Shown: positions 49,683 through 63,200 of the stretch, piece by piece
Position numbering within the stretch: position 1 is the stretch's first letter
Layout of the letters: each line of letters starts with the position of its first letter
Notes under the pieces: generated by a model
Seen by the model: only the letters and a program-made list of their open reading frames with translations
Told to the model about the DNA's origin: nothing
The model's database searches: none
Made by a program: the position numbers and the translations under genes
DNA from: Rhytidiadelphus loreus
Taxonomy: Eukaryota; Streptophyta; Bryopsida; Hypnales; Hylocomiaceae
NCBI GenBank assembly: GCA_947034895.1
Contig: OX344764.1
Span: 1,302,001-1,366,000 of the forward strand
DNA length: 64,000 nucleotides
Direction of reading: 5' to 3'

Positions 49683-52600
49683 TAGTATAGCGCCGATACT
49701 TGAAACTAGCCAAGAGTACTATTCGTCATGCTGGACAAAATTTCTGAGCTCACAGCGAGCTTTCGGACAGTTCAACCTAGACAGATGTTCAAACGTACTG
49801 ATGCGAAGTTTTGGTCTTACTGGATGGTACAACATTCGAACGGTCAATGTTTCATTTTTACGATTGACGGCCTGTGAGTAATTTTGCCGTTTCGCTAGTA
49901 CCCAGATTTCTTCAAATGTTTTACTTGGAAACTTGAATAGAAATTTCTGTTTTCGTTTACTATTGTTCTAAGCATAAAAATATGATTGGGACTTCACAAA
50001 ATAGGTAAAGAAATTACTGGTACCTTTTACTGTTGTTAATAACCTGATTTTCATTTTCGGTTATTTTTGTGATGTATTAAAAGATCATTTAGAATGGTTA
50101 ATGATTAGTTTTCTAGAACAAGGTGTTTCAACAGCTGTATCATGGACTTCAAGATACAGATTAAGAGGATAAGGACGAATGAGACCTGGGTGGTGTCTGC
50201 ATGGACTACGGGAACAGCTGCTGGATTGATCAGTGTGTCAAGACTGTGGTTCGCTGATGATTTTGATTGAATGATATGAGCTTTGGTGATAGTTATCATC
50301 AATCACAGACCTCAATGACAAGCAATTTCCATGATTTCAGATGACCTAATTCGGGCGGCAGCTGCAACTCGTCATTGTATTATAACTCTCGAGGAAATTT
50401 TGTGGAGCAATGGTACTACAGAATTTTGGTCACTCCTGCAACTACAGGTGAGAATACCATACCTCGACCTAAACCTAAACCCGAAGTTGCGTAGAGGTCA
50501 ACATTTCGCCTGGGCAACTTTCTAAGCTTTGCATCCCTCGCATGGCTCTTCTGGCAATTAAGGAATGTTATGTCTGATGGCCACTGAGGAACTTCGAGGG
50601 AAGGGCATAGGCTTGGACCTCGTGTACGTGGCTATCGTCATGCTCACCATAACCTGAATCTTTGTATCTCTTGAAAATATCATTATCGAAGTAGAGTAGA
50701 ACTGTGCCCAAGAGTGATTGGGTGTTTGAATCATGACTTCAGTCTCCCTCACCCCAGCTTCAGAAACACTATTAACTTTTGTATCTAGCAGATATGCCAT
50801 GAACGTACATATGACCTGTAGCAATGATACAACACTGGACTGTAACTTAGAAGGCACCGTTAGGACCCCGTTTCCATCCAACTGCAGAATCTTTCGACTG
50901 CCCGATTGGCAGACAGCTGGGATTCTTCCGTTACATGAACAGGGAGCTGGTCCCTCACCGCATGGAATAATTAAACTCTTGAAACTCCATTTCATTGTGG
51001 AGCACCTCTTGTCGTCCAGCAACAGGTATGGTCCGTGGTTACAGCAACTTATTGTGAATGAGAACTGGTGTCTCATCCTGCAATGAATCCTACTGTTTCG
51101 GTCGTTTTCTGAGTTGTCAAAGCTTTTCTTATCTTAGCAATCATTGGCGTTGCTCGGATTGGTACCTGACTCAAAATCGCCATTCCCGAGCCGAACCTAC
51201 CATTTTTATGCAAGTCATATTCTTGAAGATAAGTATTGTTCTCCCAGTTCTGCTACAGTGTCTTGGAATACTTGTGCATAATAGAGTTATCGGTCAAAGG
51301 GCAGAATTTCAACCTGTGATTCGTACTGTTAAAATGATTTTAATTCTTGCACTGACAACAACTGCGGCTGTGGGCTGATGATCGTATTGGCCCAACTTGA
51401 ACCTCAACTGTACCCGCCCCAGCAATCCAGGTCAAACACACTGGCGACAAAACGGAGTCTGCTTGATGATTGTGAGCCGTAGTGCCATGCGCCTACACTA
51501 TATTCATGTGGGAATTAAATCCACAATTGAAAACATGAAAGTTGTAGTACCTGTATACAATAACTTATACACAATATATACATAATAACACCATTCTGTT
51601 AACAATGATGGTTGGGTTGCGTGCCTCAGGTTATTTTACAGACAATTAATGTATTCACTAATATAGAAATAATGGTCCTCCTCACATAAAGAGTTTAGTT
51701 TGAAATTTTGATTAGGTTCTAAGAACTCACCTTGTATTGGTGATAGAGCACGAGTGTGTTGCACTTTCTACAAGTCATGGTTGAGTATGAAAACCCAACT
51801 AGACAAGAGAATGAGTCTCAACTCTGTTTTTGTCATCATTTTGCTTTAAGGTCTTATTAATTGCACTCTAATCTCAAAGGGGTCATTCAAACTCAAGTTG
51901 TGGTAGGACGTCGAATTGTTGTATGGGGCCTATATAAAAATCAACTCATCAAGATTAGGCTACAATTGAGTTTAGATTTCAATTCCATTATCCAATTGAA
52001 TTTTGACCCTTATAATTGAACCCAATTTCACTCTATTCCATCATAATGTAGTCAATAACTATATATATATATGTAAAATGTATACAAGAAAAAAAACTCT
52101 TGTGAATTTTATATGCACAACAATTGAAAGACAACAATAGAAGGAGCCATGGCTTTAATGAACACCATCTACAACGAGATACTAGATTTGATATAATCAA
52201 CCTTATGCCATTATCCAATTTTATAATTTAAGATGCTATAGCACTTATTTGACATTTGGTGTTTGTTGGTCTTTAAACATACATATTAGTTTACATGTAA
52301 TAAAAAGTGTAAGTTCAATTCAAGATTTAATGATTTATACTCCAAAATATTGATCTACAATCTACTTTACCATATCCATTGATTAGGGCTTACAATTTTT
52401 GTTTCTAAAAATAGATGGAAAGTTTTTGGAGATTGGATTTTTAAGAAAGAATAATCTTTTTATTCTACCAAATCACATTTGTCAACTTTAATTAACTATT
52501 CAACATAGAATGCCACCCTTGACAACCGGGTACAGTGATTAATATTCTTGAAAGATAAAACAAATGAATTGTCTCTATATGAATATGATCTAAATGTAAA

Positions 52601-53500
52601 TTGCACTTAGTAGTATTATTTTGAATTTGAAATAAACAACTGAAAATATAGGCAATATACTTACAAATTCTAGCTAGATGCTCAATGCTTGGTCATTCCT
52701 ACAACAAAATCTCCAACAATAAAAGTAGAACGAGCAATAGGGACTTTTTAGAATGAAACTTATGCCTCAAATCCTAAAGCCTACAATTGAATACTCCAAA
52801 GGATGAAAATTATCCAACATGTTATAGTGTGCCAACATAAAAACACTCAAAGTAGAAACTACTAAAGGTTGATTTTACATGTTGAGGTTTCCAAAGAAGA
52901 TCTTTTCCAAAGGGTATAGTCCAATAAAAGACACAACTTCCAATCATCTTCACTAATTATTGCTCTTCCTTGCAAAAGCAATTGAGTTGAAAAAATGACC
53001 TACTTGGGCCCACTTATCTATTGCAAATATTTAACCAAATTTTACATATGTTGAATTGTGCTTCAATTTCTTCTTATATTTTCATTAGACTCCAACAATG
53101 ATGCCTAAATATCCTAAAATTTTATCATTTATATGTTGACTTGTTGCATTTGGAACTATTTTTTGTCACATTATGCAATTGACAATATTGTTTATGAATG
53201 ACTCCATTGTATCGGTATTCTTTTGCAATTATTGAATAGTATTCCTAGAATTGGTGTATATGAAAGTGGGGCAACTTCTAGAAAAATGTGCAAAATTCCT
53301 TCTCTAATTCTAAAATTTGGCAAGTACGAAATTAATATGATAAAAGATGCAGTTATAAAAAAAACCATGTCTTAAAAAAATTCTAGTAGAAGAAAATGAA
53401 GGGTTGTACAAGTACTTTATGAGTCTTTAGTCATACATGATATGTATAATTGGTGCAAATTTGGGGACCTTCAATCATTATTGACAAATCATATTTGAAA
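49683..53500. other. Downstream region, no gene resolved
   Basis: 49.68–51.5 kb keeps gene-like base composition. It holds open frames of up to 117 codons (+, 50733–51086) and 172 codons (−, 50558–51076) that overlap each other and match nothing I know. It is probably 3' UTR or decayed gene sequence. From 51.6 kb the DNA is AT-rich. Confidence 0.4.
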
Positions 53501-53505
53501 ACCTA

Positions 53506-54220
53506 CACTAGAAGAAAATAAGGGATTTTGAGACTACAAGAACAAGTGCTTTTGTAGTTGCAGAGGGCACTTGCAACTAGTGAGAATTTGGAGACTTGCA
53601 ATAATTGTGGACAAGTTGCATGTGACATTATAGTTGCAAAAGACAAAGGGGTTGTTTCTCATTCAACAGTCTATTTGGAACTTTGTCAACAAACTCTTTT
53701 GACATAGTTGCTTGTGGTATTCGTTGCCATGTGAGGTTGGTCACTCAATCAACATGTTGTGTGATTTGTTGGTGACTCATTTACAACTAATGTATAGCTA
53801 GTTTGCAACTCATCTGTGACTAATTTGCGACTTGTTTGTGACTTGTGAATTTGTAGATTTTGAAATTTCAAATCTAGCTTTTTTTTAGATTTCAAACATT
53901 TGAATATTGGTATTTAATAGATTTCACTAGTTTTGGAAACTTTACAATTTCATAAGTTTTATAATTTCTTGGATTTTTTATATTTTTAACTTTTTATATG
54001 TTGTAGAAATCTACATATTGTAGAAATCTTAAAATTCTATTAATAGAATTCATTACATAAAAATACAACAACTTACAAGTGTTATATGTCCAACCTAATG
54101 GTACTTTTGACAATTGATATGGGACAATTGATAAAAGACAATTATAAAACGACTTTGGAAATGACTAGGAAATGACTATTGTCATTGTATAGTTAAAGTC
54201 ATTTCCTAGTCATTTTTTGT
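53506..54220. mobile_element. CACTA-like left end with subterminal repeats
   Basis: CACTAGAAGAAAATAAGG at 53506 is followed by many short motifs (ttgcaact, gacttgc, gtgactcattt, gacttgtttgtgacttg), as in CACTA subterminal regions. A matching inverted end, ttttcttctagtg, occurs at 58663–58675. That would make a 5.2-kb element, but the flanking triplets differ (cta and ttc), so the pairing is doubtful. Confidence 0.5.
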
Positions 54221-54252
54221 GACCATGGATCAACATGATGGATTCCATAGAG

Positions 54253-54975
54253 GGTGGTTGCAAGAAAGACCAAACGATTTTGGTAGCGTTCTACCCAAAT
54301 TGCAATTTTTTGCGCTTAGTACTTTGAGTACTATAGTACTACGAAATAGAACAATCTCAACCATTGATCTGAAAAATCAACGGCTAACAGTACTTTTGAC
54401 TACTTGTAAGTACTGAAAAAGTACTGTCTAGAAAAAAAAACAATTTGTCATAGAAAATAGATACAATTAAGTATAAATTAATAATAATTAGAAAATCATG
54501 AACAAAAAAAACCTAAAAAATTTCCATTTGTAAAGACTTGATAGTGATCACATTTCACCCAAAACTAGAAGTTGAAACCATCTTAAATGTTCGGAGCGCT
54601 ATGCACAAGGGACCTCTATTTGCACACATGTCAAAGACAAAGAATTGTGTTTTTTTTAATGCCCTTTGGTGGACACATGCTCATCTAGTGTAGAAATAGC
54701 CCTTAAAAAATTCAAGTGAACATCATAATTTTTAGATACTCCACAATACTGAAAAATCCTAAATTGCAAAGTGTGAAAAATTAGCTAAATTGACATTTAA
54801 TCATAAAATTATTTTTCAAAATTTCTGAAAAATAAAGAATTTCATGCTTTCCAAGTTAGTCATCTTCAATAATAATTTTAAGTCCATCGGCTTCATTTTC
54901 CGAAAGTTACAGCCAATGGCAACTTTGTCACTTCAATTGTGACCCGAAATAGGACTAGTCTTTCTTGCAATCACC
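54253..54975. mobile_element. Inverted-repeat DNA element, copy B
   Basis: Same length (723 bp) and colinear with copy A at 24425–25147, with numerous substitutions. The left end GGTGGTTGCAAGAAAGACC has decayed slightly; the right end GTCTTTCTTGCAATCACC is intact. The flanks atagag and ctagag give a possible 6-bp target duplication with one mismatch. Confidence 0.85.
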
Positions 54976-57900
54976 CTAGAGTGTAGACTTGTTCACATCA
55001 ACAATTGTGATGAACATTCGATCAAGAATAGCTCACATTCATTGTAAATTTGAACTTTATTACAACTCTCATAATCCTACTACTTCGTGACTAAAACATT
55101 GTACAAATGATGTAAAACAATGATGTAAGATTTGGTGCTAACAACAAGGGCTATAGTAGCATGGCAATTGTATAGGACACTTAATAACTTTTTAGCTAGT
55201 TGTGGTAAGCACGTTTATCTTTAAGTGCTAGTTGTTTAGGACAAAGGGTTTTTTTCTCATCTTATTGGCTTGCGTGGAACTTCATCAATGGAGTTTGCAC
55301 ACCTATAGATGTCAACACGGCGCGTTATGCTACCTTCACACATCCACTCAACAATTGTGAATGAGAGTGCATTCTGACATGACATTGACATTTCTAATGT
55401 ATTGATTCATGGCCATTGGTTTGATTGCAATGTGATTGCAATGCAACTAGTAGTGCTTCAAACTTTCATGGTGTAGATTATGGGCATGTCTTTGAAAGAC
55501 ACATGATTGACATTGTTATCTTTTTTACCTAAGGTTTATCTATTTCATTGTTAAAATCATTTTCTATGATAAAATTTGAACACATGTTGCAATTGTTCTT
55601 TAATTGTTTATATTTGTTGTCCAAGGATTGTTGGAGTCATAGATGTGTTGGAGTTGAGATGTTCATAGCAATGTAATCATTGATGCAAAGAGTTTCAATT
55701 ACATTTTGACCTTAGTTGTGCGATTTGCAATCACTCTTACTCATTATGTAGTCATTTGGTTGTTAATATTATTATGCAACAACTATTACAACAATGACTC
55801 ACTTGAGATTGAAGATTCATGTGGAAATGATTCAATTGATTCTATAGTCATTTGTATAACTCGATGCACAAATTTTATACATAATATGACAACCTTGCCA
55901 CTACCACAACAAAAATAGATCTTGAATGCCATCCTATGGCAAAAAATAACTCAACTCTAGTAGTACCCTTTCTATCCTCCCTCTCTAATACTAATATTTA
56001 TACACTACATACTACATTAATAGGGAAATATATTTTGAACAAAAATTCTAACTTGTATGTACCACAACTTTTGTACCTTAATCAAAGTTCACCCCACACT
56101 TATTGTCCTTTGTCAAAGATGAATTTGCTTCAATTTTCACTTCTTTGTTTAATTTTTTCCTACATATACAAACAAAATTATCAAAGTTATACACTTCATG
56201 CAACCTAAGAAGAAGGTATGGTTTTCAAGGTATAATAAATGATTCACATGTTACAACTATTCTATAATTGCTTTATAACTATTCTACAATTTAATATAAT
56301 GAGAATGTAAATTCTATTTTTATTCTTACAAAATTAATTGGGGCTCTATTTCTTTTCATAAAACTATGGACGACCAACTCCACAAAGAGACTACATGAAG
56401 ATATGGTTTTTTTTGTATGATGTCAATATACTAGTACGAGACACCCTCATGACTTGGCAACATCCAATTGGGCCTAGAACTCAAAAAGTAACTATTTCAC
56501 ATGCAACATCAACAAGTCGTAAATGGTATATGACCCACTATGCACCCAAAAGAGGCATACCGGTCTTGGTTTGCAATTATCCCCCCCCCTTCCTTCCAAA
56601 AATTGAGAAGCATTGATTTTTTTAAAAATCTTGCCCCCCCTCCGACACCACCAATCTTAAAAAGGTTGGGTTATAGATATGAATATTGTATTGATACGGA
56701 ATACGGGATACATACTTGGGGTACTATATTGAATACGGATATGGATTGACATATGGATATGCATCGGTATACATGATATATCCCATATTGAATGTCACAG
56801 CCAATGCCACTTCAAATGTACAAATAGGGGTGGGGTAATGGAACAAATTCAAATTTAATAAAAAAAAAAAGCTTTTAAAATGGAGGAGAGGGTGGGAGTA
56901 GTGGAATGAATTAAAATTTAGTAGAAAAGATTTTTTAAATGGGGGAAGTGGGAGGGCTTTTGGGTGTGTAGAGTGTCACTATACACCCAAAAGAGGCAGT
57001 AACTACCATAGAGTAAATGGTATATGATCCATAGTCATCAAAGAAATAAATTAAAAGACATAGCCATCTAGAAATTGTAGGTCATGAATCAAGCACTCAA
57101 AAACAGTTAGTGAAGAAAATGCCCTATAGTGAAATCCCTCTAAAATCCTACAATCCAATCTAGAAAACCACAAAAAAAACTAATTATAAAGACAAAGAAG
57201 ATTCTTTTTAAATTTGATCTATTTTATTCATAAATTTATTTAAACACAAAATTTAAACAAATAAAGATTCAAATATTTATATTTAATCAAATATTTAGCC
57301 TCAAAAAACTCTTCATCTTATTTTTATTATATAATATTTATAAATGTAAACAATGGAAAAGGAATGAGTACAAAATATCACACAAAAAATTGTGTAGTAT
57401 ATGAAAGTCCACACCAATTATTTGATGCAATAGTCATGGCTTCCCTTACACTATTTTTTGGTCATGGCTTTCATTCCATGGCTTTTGCAATGGATTCAAG
57501 AGTGACTTCATTTTTTAGCTTCATTTCGTAATTTTAGTTGTGTTTTTTCATACCTTATGCACCTTATACGATATTTGTCAATACAAAAATAGATTTAGAT
57601 ATAAAAGATTAAAAATATTGCCTAAACTCACTTTGATCTAAAGGTTGATATTTTAATTTAAATCCCAAATTAAAATTATATAAATTTTCCTGACACTTCT
57701 TTGAAGAAAACTAGAAGTTGTTTAGAAGTTGACTTCGATCCATTCCTCACACGAAATCATTTATCAATCCACTATTACCCCTTACAAGACCATTGTACTT
57801 CAAAGTGTCTTCTACACAAAATAGTGAAATTAGGTTGCCCCTTACTAATCTCACAACATTTGACACAATATAAATATTTATTATTACTGTATAAGAATGC

Positions 57901-58685
57901 ACTAGTTTTGAATTAGTTATTATTGTAATTGGGATTCACAAATCTCCATGTGTACAAATAGAAATACCTATACAAGTATTTGTTGACTTTGATGGCTTGT
58001 AGAATAAATTTGTCTTGGTAAGGCAACCTAATTGATAAGGCAACTTAATTTCACTATTTTGTATATGTGATTTTGAAATGACTAGTAGAAGATGTGGAAG
58101 CACAATTATTCATCCAATTTTTTTGAGAGAGTTATTTGAGTGTATTTATAGAATATGGTAGTGGAAATTCACTCATTGAGGTATTATTGACTTTCTATAG
58201 AAGAAGATGCTAAAAAATGGATCACAAAAGATGCTTTTCTAGTGTCTTTTGGCAACTCCTACCTCCTTGCTCTTGATATGAATTTTAGACATAAAAATGA
58301 TCTTTTTGAATTTGAGTTCAACTAACAAAACAAAGCTTACTTGGCCTAGTTTCTATTCCATCTTGAAATTTTGCAAAAAACATAAATTTCAAGATTTTAG
58401 TACAATTTAAACACTGGGCTAAAATCACAATCTGCTAATTTTGCAATTTTAAAATGATACAAAACTTTGGTTCACACCATAAATTTTCTAAACTCTAATA
58501 CGGTAGTATATTCCAATGATTTATCATCCACTAGGTGTTTCTAAAACTATCATACAAATCCTAGATTTTACAAATTAGTCATGGTGCTAACAAGCTCCAC
58601 CATAATTATAGATGAGTCATTGAGGACACATATTCATTATTAGGCAATTGTAGAAGACAATGTTTTCTTCTAGTGTTCACTCTAG
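54976..58685. other. AT-rich intergenic DNA, no gene
   Basis: Short frames only. Near 56.5 and 57.0 kb a phrase cacccaaaagaggca with atggtatatga appears twice, the traces of a dispersed repeat. A run of ten Cs occurs near 56580 and one of seven near 56633. Confidence 0.45.
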
Positions 58686-58930
58686 AGTTGCTAGCATGTG
58701 AGCCTAGGCTACTGGCTCCTATATTATAGGCACTTTCTATGGTTATAGGATATTTATATTATAAGCGTCTATGTTATAGGTACCTACGTTATAAGCACCT
58801 TCCATGGTTATAGGATATTTATGTTATAGGTATATATGTTATAGGCACCTTCAATAGTTGTGAAGTTCCTACTTACACCTAGACTCAAGGCTCATATTGC
58901 TTTTCTAGGCTCACATGTTAGTATTGTTGG
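58685..58930. repeat. Degenerate tandem 'ttataggcacct' repeat
   Basis: Units of about 25–35 bp around atggttataggatatttat and gttataggcacctt recur between 58730 and 58860. They are flanked by ctaggctcacatg-type sequence that also occurs, inverted, at 35220–35275. Confidence 0.65.
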
Positions 58931-60250
58931 TGTTCACTCCAAGAGGAGTTGAAGTATATTGATTCAATCTAGCCCAACGGCAAAAAATAATTTTCTTCTA
59001 AATTCAAATGTTCTAATCTTTCAATCTATGTGGTCAAAGATTTTGAATTTTTTCTACACATTTTCACAATATTCTATTACAATTATGCAAGGTTGAACTT
59101 TTTTTTGAACTTTTTTCCATGGCCCTTGGAAGTTGTATTTTTTTTGACAATTTATATCCAATCTTCTAGAGGATAAAGTCTCTCCTTGAGCAAGGGTTTG
59201 CAAGCTTGGTGTCACTTACCTTTCCTCTTGACAATCGACGTGGGATCCTAGATAAACAAATTCTTAGGGGCACTTCACACTACGGCCGTCAGTTGAGAGG
59301 CCGTCGCTCTCCACCAATCAGAGTCCAGAAACCCATGGTTTTCAGCCTCTCGGCCTTCACACTAGGCGGCACAACCGAAAGTCCAAAACCCTCAAATTTG
59401 ACAGAATGTCAAGGCAGGGTTGCTATTGTGCGAGCCTAGGAGCGGGAGCCTGTGAGCCTGTGAGCCCGCGAGCGTGAAATTTTTTTGATGGAAAAATTTG
59501 TTTTGGAATTTGTATTTGATCAAAAAATCTGTGACGAACCCATGACCGTGGACTTTGGGACAACTGAAATTCTATGACCGTGGATTTAGAAAACATTTGA
59601 GGTCTGCCAAATTTAGGATCATTTGTGCACATTTAGAGGCACTTCCATTTTTGTTTGAGAACATGTCTAATATAAACTGGCTTTTAGCGTGTTCAGGGAT
59701 TTAGCTAGTGTTGTAGGAATAGGAAGGTAAAGAAATGACCCCAAGATGTACGCACTCCTTTCCGTACTACTATTGATAACTTACCATTGGAGTTCTTTTT
59801 TAATTCTTTTATATTTTTATTTTTATCGTTCCACTACTTAGTACTTTGCAAAACCATGAAAACAGCTAGGAAATAACTATGACAATTAATTGTGACAATT
59901 AGTTCCCAGTTGCACTTGCACCTTCACGGTGCTTGATGAAGCATATGATGAAAGTTATATGGGAGCTCATGCTTTCACACCCAATCCTTATGGGATATTC
60001 GAACAACCATCTTCCTACACCCATCCTATGCATTGTATATTGCATTAACTGTACCTCGTTTTCTCCAAGCTTTTTCCAATACTAAATACTTATCGGTGAA
60101 GTTTAAGGTTTAGGGTGTAAGGGTTCATTCTCCACATTTGTCCACTAATTAGTCTGTATCATGGGAGATATTTTTTCATTACATTTTTTTATGTAAGAGA
60201 AATATCAAACATCAAACACATTGCACCGAATTTGTAGCCATAAAACACAC
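58930..60250. other. Intergenic DNA, no gene resolved
   Basis: 59.2–59.6 kb is GC-richer with a 77-codon plus-strand frame and a 69-codon minus-strand frame, neither recognised. It includes gagcctgtgagcctgtgagc, a short tandem repeat near 59446. Confidence 0.4.
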
Positions 60251-60253
60251 AAA

Positions 60254-63200
60254 TCAAATCAACATAAAAAGAGTATACACATAGTTCAACTCATAAGATG
60301 TGTCAATCTCATGAGTCTGCGTCGTTGTGGACTCTATCATAGAAACCTCACCCGAAGATGACTCTGGAGTCTCTTCTCCCTCAGAAGCTGAAACATCTAA
60401 AAAATGAACCACATTTGCAGCATATTTGGGTAAGCGAGGTTTTGGTTCTCTACAACCATTTCGTTCATACTGTGATGCCATCTTCTCGGCATACACTGGA
60501 AGATCGTAAGACCTTTCCGGACTCAAAATAAGTCTTCGTATCTTCTTCATACGATGTCCGTCCGTCACTCGTTCGTTCCTTCAAATACAAAAATCTCAAT
60601 GTTAAATCCTTGGAATTCTTGAAATGCAAGACATATTGAATCCAAAAACACACAAGTCAGTATTGAATACAAAACTTACTTACTAGGTCTAATGTTGCGT
60701 GTAAACACCATTGGCTCCACGTGCACAGAATCTAAGTCAAGAGCGGCGAAAACTTCTTCTGGAGCTCGTGTCACCCCTTCCATTCGAGTGGCTTTCTTCA
60801 TCGGCAAGATAATCCCATTGAAGATATTTTCATCCTTCTCCAAAGCCACAATATGCCGCCCTGTGCCACGACATGCAGTAATCGATGCTCCTGCAACAGA
60901 ATTATGTGAAGATTAAAACTTCAATATGTGAAGGCAACATGCGAGGTACATAGTAAGGTTGTTCACAAATAAACATTTATTAATAACATCAAAACTATCA
61001 TTTGAAAGCATGAACTAACCTGTAGCTGCGGTGCAATCGAGAACTACATCCTCTTCGTCGGTGCATCCTTCGATGAAGAATTGTAGAAACCTTGCATCCT
61101 TCTCTCCTGGTCCGCGCCAAGGCATTTTGGATTCCTTCTCGACCAACATTGTCTCCTTTGTGATATAATTGATGACCATGTCTTTCTTCTGAAGATTCCA
61201 CTTTGCTTTCGTCATGGCCCTAGTCTGCCTGAACTTGAAATCTGATGGCCCTTTCTCACCTAGGTCCTTCACGAGAAGGGTAACTCCGAACTTCACAGTC
61301 TGCAAAAATGAAAACAAAATGTTAAGTACAAAAATGAATGTTCCCAAAACAATTGACATTCAAATTGCAAAGTTAAACAAACTTACCGTTTGTCCAGGGT
61401 TAATACCCGATGCTAGGTCCAACTGGTTGAATGCCAACCACTCCTTCTTCATCACCAATTTCTTGAATACATTCCTTAATCCTGCAAACATACGGCGCGA
61501 CTGAAGGTTGTACGAGTGAAATACAAGAATACAGCCATTGTCTTGTAAGTTTTCCTCGGCAAAGTGAAATGTATTTTGCATTCCCGCACAGGTTGGGTCC
61601 GAGTTCCATGACGGAACGCGCTTTTCAGAGATGAGTGGCACAGGGAGGTTCTCTTGGCAGTCAAAAATAATGAGATCCACCAAAGGCTCCCGGCTGACCC
61701 TACCGTCGAACGAGCGAACTTTTCCTGCATTCATCTACAATCAAGTGATTGTTCATGTTATTAAAAAACTCACACTATAACAACTTGCTTCCAAATAAAA
61801 ATTGAAGTTATAAATTGAACTTGAAGTTTAGGCATACCTTTTGAATGAAGTCCATGACTTCAATATAAGAATTTGGTGCTGAACTCCCCAAATTGTCTAT
61901 GATGTCAACAATTGACACGTTCAAAATCAACTCCTTCGATTTCACATCATCATCGTCTAGTACCACGACCTGCGTACCTTGCGTGACCATCTCCTCCGTC
62001 CACTCTGCAAGAACGGCCTTCCTCTTGATCCCGCTCTGAGTTCCTTCCACCAGCTGCGAGCTCTGATCGACCGCCAATGATGCTGGAATGCCGGTATCGC
62101 CATCTTCATTTTTCTTCCCCTTGGCCTTTGCTTTCTCCTCCTTCTCTAGTTGCTTCTCCTTCTCCTTCTCCTCCAACTTCGCCAAGCGCTCCGTCTCCTT
62201 CTTCTGCTTGTTCTCCAAAGCGATTTGGAGACGTGCCGCTTTCTTTTTGTCAGCTAGGTCCCTCTTGGCAATTGCCTTCTTTCTTTGATCTTCGGTGAGG
62301 CTTGCAAACTCGTCCACATCTAGATCAACTACTCCGATGCCCTCCAAGGAATTTCGGAGTTCTACCTCCGACGGATGTGTGTATGAAATTGGGTAGTCAA
62401 TGTACCATCCACCGCCATTGAGATGAGCGGTGGTGAACGTTCGAAGTTGATTCGGCGTGTACATGCAACTGGCAGAAGTGCGATCTAGAAAGACCGAAAG
62501 GAATGGAGGAAGGTCAGCCCTCTGAATTGCACCTTTTCCTTCAAGCTCAAACTTGAAATATCTGCACCGTCGGTTACCAAAAACATTAAAGAAGAACTAA
62601 GAAAATCAAGTAAGTCAAAACAAAATGTCAAACCCATGTACTTCAATCACAAATCAAGAATTTTAACCGATCACGAAATTTGAGGTTAGAAACATTCATT
62701 CTATAGCTTTTAGGGGACAAAATGGGGGTCCTTGCACAACCTCTCAAACATGCCTCGGATCCGAGGGAAGCTTTGTGGACTGTCCACGGACCACCTACAC
62801 TGCTTCCTTCCTTTACTACTAACCGGTTTTCTTCTTTGAGATTGTCATTCGTAGCCATTCAAAAAGGACATGTGGAATTCATTGTTTCATTTTTAAACCA
62901 GTATTAGCATTTTGTGTTTGCTATGCTACGCATAGCACATACTATATAGTATATATATTTGTTAAAAATTGTATATTTGAAAAAAAAAAAAAAGTGGTAA
63001 TATCAATAAGTCTTCAAACGAAAATATTTTGGTGGATTTTATACTTATATTGTAAACCCTATATACATTGAAATGTACAATATTGATTTTAATGAATGAA
63101 GTATATGCAACACGAAATCTTCAAACAAATCTTCATACATTGAAATGTAGAACAATCTCTATGATTATTAGCAATAATGATAAAAGTTTTATTAAATTGA

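Noticed and set aside
50558..51086. Overlapping 172-codon (−) and 117-codon (+) frames
   Set aside because: Neither has recognisable motifs or clear splice partners. I left the interval as unresolved rather than calling a gene.
62077..62298. Two overlapping plus-strand Ser/Pro/Phe-rich frames
   Set aside because: Antisense translations of the Lys/Glu-rich coiled-coil coding segment of the minus-strand methyltransferase-like gene.
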